NCBI GenBank assembly: GCA_030619865.1
Contig: JAUXAP010000004.1
Location: forward strand, 1-56,992
DNA: 56,992 nucleotides
Direction: 5' to 3'
Source of the DNA: Dehalococcoidia bacterium
GTDB taxonomy: Bacteria > Chloroflexota > Dehalococcoidia > Dehalococcoidales > JAUXAP01
The stretch's first letter is position 1. Each line of letters opens with the position of its first letter. Below, in pieces: positions 32,263 to 39,785 of this stretch. The notes under the pieces are model-generated. The model saw only the letters and a program-made list of their open reading frames with translations. It had not been told where the DNA came from and ran no database searches. The position numbers and the translations under genes are program-made.

Positions 32263-33081
32263 TTAACCTAGCAGGTAAGGCAACACTGATACCAGGATCA
32301 CATTGTTTATTCCGTGAGCCACAATAGGTGCTACCAAGCTCTTCGTCTTGTAGTACAAACCTCCCAGGATAAGCCCAGCGAGGAAGACGAAGCCAAGTTC
32401 AGGAATCGACCTCCAGGTGAGGTGCATCACTGCAAATAGGCAGGAAGCACCGAGCACTCCCCACTTCCAGCCGAAGATATTCATCATGTCACGTTGAATC
32501 AAACCCCGGAAAAGTAGCTCCTCCCCAATGCCCACGAAGCAGAGCATATAGACCATGTCCCGGAAGAGGTATTTCACCTCGAAGGCAGGGAAGGCAGGAG
32601 CGGGGCGAAGGATGAAGTATTCAATTGTCCCCAGCGGAATGCCAATTGCCAGGCCTATGAGCGAGTATCTCAGCAGCTTTTCCTTACTGAAGCCAAAAAG
32701 CTCTTTCAGGCTCAGCTTCTTCTGATAGACATGCCACAGGCACAAGCCCAGAATACAAGAGTAGACTGCTGGCAGAAGATACTGTTGGTTAATGAAGAAC
32801 CAGGGTAGGGCGGCGGTGAACAGAATATACAACGGAATAAGGGCTAACGACTCACCACATTTGGTTATCCCCTCGTCGAGGTGAAAGAGGGATAACATGA
32901 GGTATATTATGGTAGCCAGGGCAAGTGCGATAATTATGCCGTAAGCCACATTTTGGTAGGCAAAGACATATTCGCAGGCAGCAATAGCTACCACAATGCC
33001 AGCGATGAATAAGACCTGCTGTGGTCTGAGCCTTCTCCTCTCAACCCACTCTCTCTGAGCTTTTTCTGCTATCGCCTGCAT
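32263..33081 (-). CDS. CPBP family intramembrane glutamic endopeptidase
   Basis: Membrane protease of the CAAX/bacteriocin-processing (Abi) family. Motif 1 is EELLFRG with Glu187, Glu188 and Arg192, motif 2 is FAVMH with His220, and motif 3 has His256 and Asn260 in AHGINN. About eight hydrophobic segments over 272 residues. CPBP proteins are frequent in exosortase gene neighbourhoods, and it is the first gene of this minus-strand run, 29 bases before the exosortase. Its target is unknown. Confidence 0.9.
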   Translation of the reverse strand: MQAIAEKAQREWVERRRLRPQQVLFIAGIVVAIAACEYVFAYQNVAYGIIIALALATIIYLMLSLFHLDEGITKCGESLALIPLYILFTAALPWFFINQQYLLPAVYSCILGLCLWHVYQKKLSLKELFGFSKEKLLRYSLIGLAIGIPLGTIEYFILRPAPAFPAFEVKYLFRDMVYMLCFVGIGEELLFRGLIQRDMMNIFGWKWGVLGASCLFAVMHLTWRSIPELGFVFLAGLILGGLYYKTKSLVAPIVAHGINNVILVSVLPYLLG

Positions 33082-33198
33082 TGTATCTCTTTAACCTCCC
33101 CACAAGTAATTAGTGGTCATAAGCCAGAATTCAGTCTACTTTAAATAATAGGTTACCTCTTCAAAGGGAACCTCTTCACCTTGCTCATAAATCTGGCA

Positions 33199-33333
33199 TT
33201 AAATTTCTATAAAGGCCGTCCTCCTAAGCATGCTGTGCAGTATAGGTTCGCCATTTGGCAAATCTTTTGGTAAAAATTTTTTCAACTCATTAATTTGAAG
33301 TGCTTCTAGGGTTTTATTCTGCTCATCTTTCAT
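33199..33333 (-). CDS. Small ORF (44 residues) downstream of fur
   Basis: Previously easy to miss because of its length. It starts at ATG 33333, 16 bases after the fur stop, with GGAGGTG at ideal spacing, and ends TAA at 33199. The product is charged and mostly helical in the first half (KDEQNKTLEALQINELKKF), then contains LPKDLPNGEPILHSMLRRTAF. It lacks Cys, His clusters or a membrane segment, so a metal-binding role is not evident. Co-transcription with fur under the Fur box is likely. No family recognised. Confidence 0.6.
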   Translation of the reverse strand: MKDEQNKTLEALQINELKKFLPKDLPNGEPILHSMLRRTAFIEI

Positions 33334-33349
33334 ACATACTCACCTCCGG

Positions 33350-33736
33350 TCACTTCTTAGCTTTCTGACACTCTCTGCATAACCCGTGAAACTCAAGTCG
33401 ATAGTATGAAATCTTAAAGCCTGTTTTCCGGGCTACACTCCCATTGAATTTCTGGCCTACTGGCTCATCAATATCAAAGACCTGGCCACATTTCTCACAC
33501 GTGAAATGGTCGTGATTATCTGTCCTAGCATCAAACCTGCTGGCAGTACCGTTAAGCTCTAGTTCTAAAATCTCCCCTCTTTCCTTTAATAGCCTAAGGT
33601 TGCGATAGACCGTTCCCAAACTGATGTTGGGTATCTCCTTCCTCACCTCGTCGTATATCCAGGTGGCTGTAGGGTGGGAAGCCGTACTTTTCAAGACCCT
33701 GAGAATAACTTCTTTCTGTTTGGTTTTCTTTAGCAT
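33350..33736 (-). CDS. fur: Fur family transcriptional regulator
   Basis: Metal- or peroxide-responsive repressor. The N-terminal winged helix contains SLGTVYRNLRLLKERGEI, the dimerisation domain has NHDHFTCEKCGQVFDID, and a second C-x2-C (GLCRECQ) near the end forms the structural zinc site. The frame is open to 33958, but family homology begins at ATG 33736, giving 128 residues. Whether it senses Fe, Zn or peroxide cannot be told; the operator upstream is closest to a Fur box. It is likely autoregulated and probably co-expressed with the 44-residue ORF. Confidence 0.9.
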   Translation of the reverse strand: MLKKTKQKEVILRVLKSTASHPTATWIYDEVRKEIPNISLGTVYRNLRLLKERGEILELELNGTASRFDARTDNHDHFTCEKCGQVFDIDEPVGQKFNGSVARKTGFKISYYRLEFHGLCRECQKAKK

Positions 33737-33747
33737 TTCTTCATTTT

Positions 33748-33766
33748 GAGAATAATTATCATTATC
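33748..33766 (-). promoter_or_regulatory. Fur box upstream of fur
   Basis: On the minus strand reads GATAATGATAATTATTCTC, matching 17 of 19 bases of the consensus Fur box. It lies 12 bases before the fur ATG and just after the -10 hexamer, so bound regulator would cover the start of transcription. Confidence 0.75.
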
Positions 33767-33772
33767 AGAAAT

Positions 33773-33801
33773 ATGGTAACGAAAGGTAGCCCTCTTGTCA
33801 A
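33773..33801 (-). promoter_or_regulatory. Promoter of fur
   Basis: On the minus strand TTGACA (33801-33796), a 17-base spacer and TACCAT (33778-33773). The -35 lies inside the loop side of the hairpin at 33785-33811. Transcription would start within the Fur box. Confidence 0.55.
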
Positions 33802-33811
33802 GGGGGCTACC
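33785..33811 (-). terminator. Hairpin, probable terminator of the truncated subtilase gene
   Basis: GGTAGCCC (33785-33792) pairs perfectly with GGGCTACC (33804-33811). On the minus strand it is followed by TTTCGTT. It is the last element before fur on that strand. Confidence 0.5.
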
Positions 33812-33854
33812 GGGTACTTTGAGATAGTACTTTGGACCTATGTTATCATCAAGA

Positions 33855-34931
33855 TCAAGGGTGAAGAACGGTAACGACGGCTTCAGCAGATGCCTCGTTG
33901 CCGGCACAGTCATGGGCGGTAAGTCGGAAGATATAAGTGCGGCCGTCTTTGTCACCACCGTTGCACCACGCCTCCACCGAGACTGTTCCCGGAAGGGGAG
34001 AACCTAAATCCTGGTTAAACACCCCGTACTCGTCAATCAACACTGTGTTGATTGCGCCGTAGGGGAAGCCTGAAAGTGCGTCTTCAGCCGTACCACTGTA
34101 GTCAACAAGTACCATTTCACCCTTTTTTATTCTGTCTATCTCACTGGGGACAGCGGTCTCGGTTAAGGTAGGTGGTGTCTTGTCGATCTTAATTTTCTCA
34201 AATACTGGTGGCCCTTCATCGTTGCCAGCATTGTGCCATGACCTGGCTAGTACCAAATGATAGCCCTCGGCAGTGACGGTAAAGGGTGAGGTATAGGTAT
34301 TCCAGGTTTCGCCACTATCCAGGCTGTACTTGGTTTCGACCATGCCTGAGCCACCCTCGTTATCCGTAGCTGTTAGCGTTACCTCTACATCCGATACGTA
34401 CCAGCCATAGCCCCCCATCGTTCCGTTCGCGGATATAGTAGTGGTAGGAGCACTCTGGTCTGGCGGCTCACTGAAATTAATTGCCAGGTCGGCATTTATA
34501 ATTCCGCAGCCGAATCGGGTATCCCAGCCTGGTTCTCCCAAGTCCTCCGCCGAGTCCCTGAGCCGGTGCCGAACATCAACATTGTCGGTCAAGCCGGAGG
34601 CTATCAGCAGGGCGGCTACTCCAGCGCCGTGAGGCCCCGATGCTGAGGTACCGGTAAGGTAACCGTAGTCACCACCCATAGCCGTTGAGTAAATGTTGAC
34701 CCCGGGTGCTACCAGTTCCAGGGTGTAGCCGGTACTGGAGGAGGTATACCGAGCATTCTGTTCGTCGGTAGCCCCGACCGCGATGACCGACTCACACCGA
34801 GCTGGAGACCATACATTGTTTCCCTCACCACTGGCATCGCCTCCATTGCCGGCACCAGCCACGATGACAATACCAGCGTTGTAGGCGTTATCTAAAGCCT
34901 CTATTACCACTAGTCTTATATTATAGAGCAA
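33855..34931 (-). pseudogene. Subtilisin-like S8 peptidase, N-terminally truncated
   Basis: The product begins within the subtilase fold at LVVIEALDNAYNAGIVIVAGAGN and keeps the oxyanion Asn region and the catalytic Ser box (GTSASGPHGAG, where GTSMASPHVAG is usual). The catalytic Asp and His, the propeptide and the signal peptide are absent, and an in-frame TAA stands four codons upstream of the first possible start, with no homology beyond. The C-terminal part has an Ig-like beta domain with a TDNEGGSGM/YSLDSGETWN pattern. It is therefore a 5'-deleted gene that cannot be an active protease. A remnant of a secreted enzyme. Confidence 0.75.
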
Positions 34932-35107
34932 AAAATGTTAATTGTTAATACAAACCATCCTGCCCTAAGCACTAACAAGGTAACAACAGTGAAAAAAGTT
35001 CGGATTTTTGCCCTGGCTTCAACTTAATTTACTTGTTGCCTCAACAATACGAGCAAATTGGCCCAAGGCTCAGCTTGCATCTTAGACGGAGGTAAATTCT
35101 TTTATTG
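34932..35107. other. Intergenic region upstream of the PK-C gene
   Basis: Contains no ORF or RNA that I recognise. It separates the truncated subtilase from the plus-strand operon whose promoter begins at 35108. The subtilase deletion junction must lie near 34920-34940. Confidence 0.3.
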
Positions 35108-35151
35108 TTGACACCACTCGCATTTAGCTTTATTCTATCGGGAGAATAAAG
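35108..35151 (+). promoter_or_regulatory. Promoter with overlapping palindromic operator
   Basis: TTGACA at 35108-35113, a 17-base spacer and TATTCT at 35131-35136. A perfect 9-bp inverted repeat, CTTTATTCT (35128-35136) and AGAATAAAG (35143-35151) around atcggg, covers the -10 and the expected start site, a typical repressor site. As RNA it would be mostly outside the transcript. Confidence 0.6.
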
Positions 35152-35157
35152 TTCATA

Positions 35158-35739
35158 ATGGGGGTAAGAAAGGTAATGGAAGAAAGAATAGTTTATTTTT
35201 CAGATTCTGGCCGTGAGAACACAGAGGAGGTGCTTGGCATTGTTAAGCGTCGGGCAGAAGAGCTAAACATCAAGAGCATCCTGGTGGCTTCTACCAGTGG
35301 AGATACCGCAGTCAGGGCTATGGAAGTCCTTAAGGGAGTTAAAGTAATTGCGGTGAGCCACTCTACAGGTATGGGGGAACCCAATGTCCAGCAATTCACC
35401 GAGGAAAACAGGCAGAAATTTGAAAGCAAAGGTGGTATAGTGCTTACTACCATGCACGCCTTTGCTGGGCTGAGCAGGGCCATGCGCAACAAATTCAATA
35501 TGTATCTCTTTCCGGAAGTTGTAGCCAGTACGCTGCGTATCTTTGGGCAGGGAATGAAGGTAGCCTGTGAAATCACCCTGATGGCGGCTGATGCTGGCTT
35601 GGTACGCACCGATGAGGATGTTATTGTCATAGCCGGTAGTGGCAGGGGGGCAGATACTGCTCTGGTGCTGACACCAGTTAATTCTAATGACTTCTTCGAC
35701 CTTAAGATTAAGGAGATTCTCTGTAAACCCCACTTCTAA
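35158..35739 (+). CDS. Stand-alone pyruvate kinase alpha/beta (C-terminal) domain protein
   Basis: A 193-residue protein matching only the C-terminal domain of pyruvate kinase, which in the full enzyme binds allosteric effectors. YFSDSGRENTEEVLGIVKRRA resembles the start, with KSILVASTSGDTAVRAMEVLKGVKVIAVSHSTGMGEPN next and VIVIAGSGRGADTALVLTP near the end. The TIM-barrel catalytic domain is missing. Related free-standing proteins occur in archaea and anaerobes, with unknown role. Start uncertain: ATG 35158, or ATG 35176 (MEERIVYF) with AAAGGTA before it. It heads an operon with the next gene. Confidence 0.8.
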   Translation: MGVRKVMEERIVYFSDSGRENTEEVLGIVKRRAEELNIKSILVASTSGDTAVRAMEVLKGVKVIAVSHSTGMGEPNVQQFTEENRQKFESKGGIVLTTMHAFAGLSRAMRNKFNMYLFPEVVASTLRIFGQGMKVACEITLMAADAGLVRTDEDVIVIAGSGRGADTALVLTPVNSNDFFDLKIKEILCKPHF

Positions 35740-35751
35740 AGGAGGAGAGGC

Positions 35752-36060
35752 ATGAGTGATGTCTTAGATGAAGCCTACGAGTTAGTTCAGTGCAAGGAAT
35801 GCCCGTGGTATAAAGCCTGTGTAATGCCGATGAGGTTTACTTCTGAGGATATCCGCCGGCAGCTAGAGTCCTCAGCACCAGGGGTAGATATTTCTCATCA
35901 GGCTGACCTCGGCATACAAAATCTTCTATCCAGTATGGCAACTGCCGCTCAGAACTCACTGCTAGAAGGTTGCCCTGTTTTCATTAACCGCTTGCGGGCT
36001 AATCCCAAGCTCGCCCAGCGCCTAAAGGAAATAATGCAAAACTGGGGCAAGGAAGAATAG
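35752..36060 (+). CDS. Conserved small Cys-containing protein, unknown function
   Basis: Not recognised. The 102-residue product has a C-x2-C-x5-C stretch near the N-terminus (CKECPWYKAC) and a further Cys in LLEGCPVFINRLRANPKLAQRLKEIM. The four Cys could bind zinc or an iron-sulfur cluster. No membrane segment. It follows the PK-C gene by 12 bases with AAAGGAGGAGAGG as ribosome binding site, so the two are co-transcribed and may work together. Confidence 0.65.
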   Translation: MSDVLDEAYELVQCKECPWYKACVMPMRFTSEDIRRQLESSAPGVDISHQADLGIQNLLSSMATAAQNSLLEGCPVFINRLRANPKLAQRLKEIMQNWGKEE

Positions 36061-36145
36061 ATGTACCCCCTGCTCAATTGAGCTAGGAGCGCTTGCCCAC
36101 ATCTCAAAATAACAAAGGCATTAATAAGAATTAGTGGAGCATTAA

Positions 36146-37717
36146 ATGACTGAAGACAGCCAAGCAAAGGAAAGACAGTTAGCTGAACTAAGGAAACGCC
36201 GGGAAAGAATAAAAGGGATGGGTGGAAAGGAGCGTGTGGAAATACAGAAAAAGAAAGGCAAACTAACGGCACGAGAGCGAATAGACCTCCTGTTGGATAA
36301 GGGGACATTTCGTGAGGTTGGGATGTTTGCTAAAAGTAGAGGTGCGGCTTCTTATGGAGAAGTGCTGGCCGATGCGGTAATCACTGGTTACGGGAAAATT
36401 GATGGAAGAAGAGTGTATCTCTTCTCCCAGGACTTCACCAGCATGGGTGGAACCCTATCAGAAATACATGCCAAAAAGATTTGCAATGTAATTGATAGTG
36501 CGCTAAGGGAAGGGTGCCCAATCATAGGCATAAATGATTCCGGAGGGGCAAGAATTCAGGACGGTGTGGATGCTTTAGCTGGTTACGGACAAATCTTTTT
36601 CAGAAATACACTAGCCTCGGGGGTAATTCCCCAGATATGCGCTATCATAGGACCATGCGCCGGGGGAGCAGTATACTCTCCAGCACTGATGGACTTCATA
36701 TTCATGGTTAAAGGCATAAGTTACGCCTTTATCACTGGACCTAGGGTAGTCAAAGCGGTAATGGGGGAAGAGATTAGTGAGGAAGAGCTTGGTGGGGCTA
36801 TTGTTGCCCAGAGAAAAGCAGGAGTTGTTTGCCGCTCTGAAAATAGTGAGGAGGAATGCCTGCAAAGCATAAAGGAATTATTGAGTTACTTGCCATCAAG
36901 TAATAGAGAAGGGCCAAAAAGAATTGATTGGGGAGATAATCCAGACCGTATAGAGGCGTCTTTATTTGATATTATTCCGGCCAATCCAAGCAAGCCATAT
37001 GACATGCATCAGATAATTGAGAAGATATTTGACCAGAGAAAGGGTGAGAAGAAAAATTACTTCGAGATATTCCCTATATTTGCTACTAATATAATTACCT
37101 GTTTCTCCAGGCTGAATGGGTGGTCAGTGGGTATAATAGCCAATCAACCGATGTCGAAAGCAGGATGCTTGGATATAGATGCTTGTGATAAGGCATCTAG
37201 GTTTATTAGATTTTGTGATGCCTTTAATATCCCCATTATCAATCTGGTTGATGTACCCGGATACCTGCCAGGAACAGACCAAGAGTGGGGTGGAGTAATC
37301 AGACACGGAGCAAAGATGCTTTATGCTTATTCAGAGGCAACAGTACCAAAGCTAACCCTTGCCATTAGAAAAGCGTATGGAGGCGCATATCTTGGCATGT
37401 GCAGTAAAGATTTGGGAGCTGATATTGTATTTTGCTGGCCTAGCACTGAGCTTGCGGTGATGGGGGCCGAGGGAGCAGCCCCAATAATATTCAGAAAAGA
37501 GCTGAAAAAGGCAGCGGACCCAGAGAAATTTTTACAAGAAAAGATAAAAGAATACAGGGAGGAATTTGCCAATCCATATCGAGCCGCTGAGCATCTACAT
37601 GTTGATGACGTGCTTGACCCAGCAGAAACAAGGCCGAGACTGATAGAGGCTTTAGAAATGGCAATGACTAAAGTAGGGAGAAAACCTGACAAGAAGCACG
37701 GGGTTATGCCTACATGA
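36146..37717 (+). CDS. Acyl-CoA carboxylase carboxyltransferase subunit (propionyl/methylmalonyl-CoA type)
   Basis: Carboxyltransferase of 523 residues with two crotonase-like halves. KKGKLTARERIDLLLDKGTF, GGTLSEIHAKKICNVID, GINDSGGARIQDG and the C-terminal DVPGYLPGTDQEWGGVIRHGAKMLYAY, KAYGGAYLGMCSK are standard for the beta subunit of propionyl-CoA carboxylase or the alpha subunit of methylmalonyl-CoA decarboxylase. Biotin-carrier and biotin-carboxylase or sodium-pump genes are not next to it, so carboxylase versus decarboxylase cannot be decided. ATG at 36146 with GGAG upstream. 27 bases upstream of the threonine aldolase gene. Confidence 0.9.
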   Translation: MTEDSQAKERQLAELRKRRERIKGMGGKERVEIQKKKGKLTARERIDLLLDKGTFREVGMFAKSRGAASYGEVLADAVITGYGKIDGRRVYLFSQDFTSMGGTLSEIHAKKICNVIDSALREGCPIIGINDSGGARIQDGVDALAGYGQIFFRNTLASGVIPQICAIIGPCAGGAVYSPALMDFIFMVKGISYAFITGPRVVKAVMGEEISEEELGGAIVAQRKAGVVCRSENSEEECLQSIKELLSYLPSSNREGPKRIDWGDNPDRIEASLFDIIPANPSKPYDMHQIIEKIFDQRKGEKKNYFEIFPIFATNIITCFSRLNGWSVGIIANQPMSKAGCLDIDACDKASRFIRFCDAFNIPIINLVDVPGYLPGTDQEWGGVIRHGAKMLYAYSEATVPKLTLAIRKAYGGAYLGMCSKDLGADIVFCWPSTELAVMGAEGAAPIIFRKELKKAADPEKFLQEKIKEYREEFANPYRAAEHLHVDDVLDPAETRPRLIEALEMAMTKVGRKPDKKHGVMPT

Positions 37718-37744
37718 ATTCTAGAAACAAGAAAGGGGGCCTTC

Positions 37745-38785
37745 GTGAAGATTATCGACCTGCGTAGCGATACGATAACTCTCCCCACGGAGGAGATGCG
37801 TAAGGCGATGTATGAGGCTGAGTTGGGGGATGATGTCTTTGGGGAAGACACCACGGTTAATCGGTTGGAACAAATGGCGGCTGAGAGGTTGGGGAAGGAG
37901 GCGGCACTTTTTACACCTAGCGGCACTATGAGCAACCTTGTCGCCGTCCTGACTCATACTCACCCCGGTGAGGAAATTCTGCTGGGTAGCGAGGCCCACA
38001 TTTTGTGGCATGAGGTGGGGGGTGCATCCACCTTGGGAGGGGTCGTGATGCGCACCATCCCTAACGACCAAGATGGCCGGGTGGACCCAGGTGTTATGGA
38101 GCAAACCATTCGGCCGAAACAGATGCAGTATCCTCAGACTACGCTGCTCTGCTTGGAGAACACCCATAACCGCTGTGGCGGCACTGTTCTCACCCCTGAA
38201 TACACCTCTGCTATTGCTGACCTTGCTCATCATCATGGGCTTCGGGTTCACTTGGACGGAGCCCGCATCTTCAATGCTGCCATTGCTCTTAATGTACCCG
38301 CTAGTGAACTGGCTAAGCCTGCGGACTCTGTCTGTTTTTGCCTCTCCAAGAGCCTCAGCGCTCCTGTGGGTTCTCTCCTTTGTGGGACTCAAGAGTTTAT
38401 AGGGAGAGCCCGTAAATGGCGCAAGATGTTGGGAGGAGGGATGCGCCAGGTAGGAGTCATTGCCGCCGCTGGCATCATTGCTCTCCAGGAAATGGTCAAT
38501 CGTCTGGCTGATGACCATGCTAACGCTCAGCACTTAGCGCAGGGTCTTGCCCATATCCCTGGCATCGCTATTCACCCGGAGAAGATTCAGACCGACATCG
38601 TGATGTTCGAACCTCCGACTACCATGTCTGCTCCTGAGTTTATTGAACAGATGGCTAGTAGAGGTGTCAAGTTTACCTATCCCGGCGGACGAAGAGTGCG
38701 GGCCGTCACTAATCGTATGGTTGGGACTGCGGATATAGACGAGGCTCTGAACCGCGTTGAGCTTTTTGTGAGAGAGCTGGGCTAG
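37745..38785 (+). CDS. ltaE: Low-specificity L-threonine aldolase
   Basis: PLP enzyme of fold type I that cleaves threonine or allo-threonine to glycine and acetaldehyde. IDLRSDTITLPTEEMRKAM, the FTPSGTMSNLVA cofactor loop, HLDGARIFNAA and the PLP-lysine motif CLSKSLSAPVGS are present. Length 346. GTG start at 37745. It lies between the carboxyltransferase and the propeller gene on the same strand. A large antisense frame over this gene is only a shadow. Confidence 0.93.
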   Translation: MKIIDLRSDTITLPTEEMRKAMYEAELGDDVFGEDTTVNRLEQMAAERLGKEAALFTPSGTMSNLVAVLTHTHPGEEILLGSEAHILWHEVGGASTLGGVVMRTIPNDQDGRVDPGVMEQTIRPKQMQYPQTTLLCLENTHNRCGGTVLTPEYTSAIADLAHHHGLRVHLDGARIFNAAIALNVPASELAKPADSVCFCLSKSLSAPVGSLLCGTQEFIGRARKWRKMLGGGMRQVGVIAAAGIIALQEMVNRLADDHANAQHLAQGLAHIPGIAIHPEKIQTDIVMFEPPTTMSAPEFIEQMASRGVKFTYPGGRRVRAVTNRMVGTADIDEALNRVELFVRELG

Positions 38786-38821
38786 AAAGATTTACTGAAA
38801 TCGGAAGGAGATTCATAAGGT

Positions 38822-39754
38822 ATGTTATATGGTACTGGCAAATATAGGTATGAGCTAGTTGATGGTTGGGCGAAATGTCCTGAAGGGTGGTCATTCATGG
38901 ATGTCGGTGGCTTAGCCATCGATTCGGAAGACAGAATATATGTATTAAACAGAGGTGACCATCCGGTGATGATTTTCGACCGTGAGGGCAACTTGCTGGC
39001 TTCGTGGGGGGAAGGTTACTTCAAAAGCGCTCACGGCATCTACGTTAGCCCTGATGGTTTCATCTACTGCACCGATGATGGCGACCATACAGTATCCAAA
39101 TTCACCTCTGAAGGTAAGCTATTACTAACATTGGGCACCAAAGGCAAGCCTTCAGATACTGGTTTTGAGCAAAAAGCTACTCTCCAGGAGAGCTGGGATA
39201 CGATAAAGGGTGGCCCACCATTCAACCGCCCGACTGCTGTAGCCCTGTCTGCCGCGGGTGAAATCTATGTAACCGATGGTCATGCTAACGTACGGGTACA
39301 TAAATTCACTCCTGATGGCAAGTTGCTTTTCTCATGGGGCGAGCCAGGCAATGGTCCCGGTCAGTTCAGAGTTCCCCACTTCCCCTGGGTGGACAAGCAG
39401 GAACGGGTCTGGATTGCTGACCAGGAGAACCACCGAATTCAGATTTTTAATGAGAAGGGTGAATTTCTCAACCAGTGGACTGGGTTTAAACGCCCGAACT
39501 GTATATTTATCGATGATGAGGAAGTGGTGTATATCTCTGAGCTAGGCCGGCGAGTAAGCATATTCACCATTGATGGTAAGCTGCTGGCACGCTGGGGCAG
39601 CGAAGGGGAAGATAAGGGAAAAGGGTTGTTTCTTGGTCCCCACGCCATAGTGGTAGACTCCCGTGGCGACCTCTATGTTGGCGAGATACCCATGACTATG
39701 GCTAAAGTTGACCGAGGACTCAGAGCTGTATATAAGTTTGCCAGGAAAACTTAG
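38822..39754 (+). CDS. NHL-repeat six-bladed beta-propeller protein
   Basis: A 310-residue propeller built from repeats such as GGLAIDSEDRIYVLNRGDHPVMIFDREGNLLASWG and VALSAAGEIYVTDGHANVRVHKFTPDGKLLFSWG. Similar proteins are called peptidyl-alpha-hydroxyglycine alpha-amidating-lyase-like, but the catalytic residues of that enzyme cannot be confirmed. There is no signal peptide, so it appears cytoplasmic. It converges with the sugar-acid operon and may relate to it; in marine Chloroflexota NHL proteins often flank such catabolic genes. AAGGAG lies upstream of the ATG. Confidence 0.8.
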   Translation: MLYGTGKYRYELVDGWAKCPEGWSFMDVGGLAIDSEDRIYVLNRGDHPVMIFDREGNLLASWGEGYFKSAHGIYVSPDGFIYCTDDGDHTVSKFTSEGKLLLTLGTKGKPSDTGFEQKATLQESWDTIKGGPPFNRPTAVALSAAGEIYVTDGHANVRVHKFTPDGKLLFSWGEPGNGPGQFRVPHFPWVDKQERVWIADQENHRIQIFNEKGEFLNQWTGFKRPNCIFIDDEEVVYISELGRRVSIFTIDGKLLARWGSEGEDKGKGLFLGPHAIVVDSRGDLYVGEIPMTMAKVDRGLRAVYKFARKT

Positions 39755-39785
39755 GCGTTAACTTGAATTGATAGAGTAAAAGGTA

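Noticed and set aside
35193-35733. Two antisense frames over the PK-C gene
   Set aside because: No promoter or ribosome binding site and no family match; the sense product is well supported.
36072-36083. GCTCAATTGAGC 12-bp palindrome upstream of the carboxyltransferase
   Set aside because: Single short palindrome with no promoter next to it; could be chance.
37327-37935. 202-residue antisense frame across the carboxyltransferase end
   Set aside because: Ser/Ala-rich shadow; spans two real genes.
37721-38533. 270-residue antisense frame over threonine aldolase
   Set aside because: Shadow of ltaE: no start signals and no recognisable domains.
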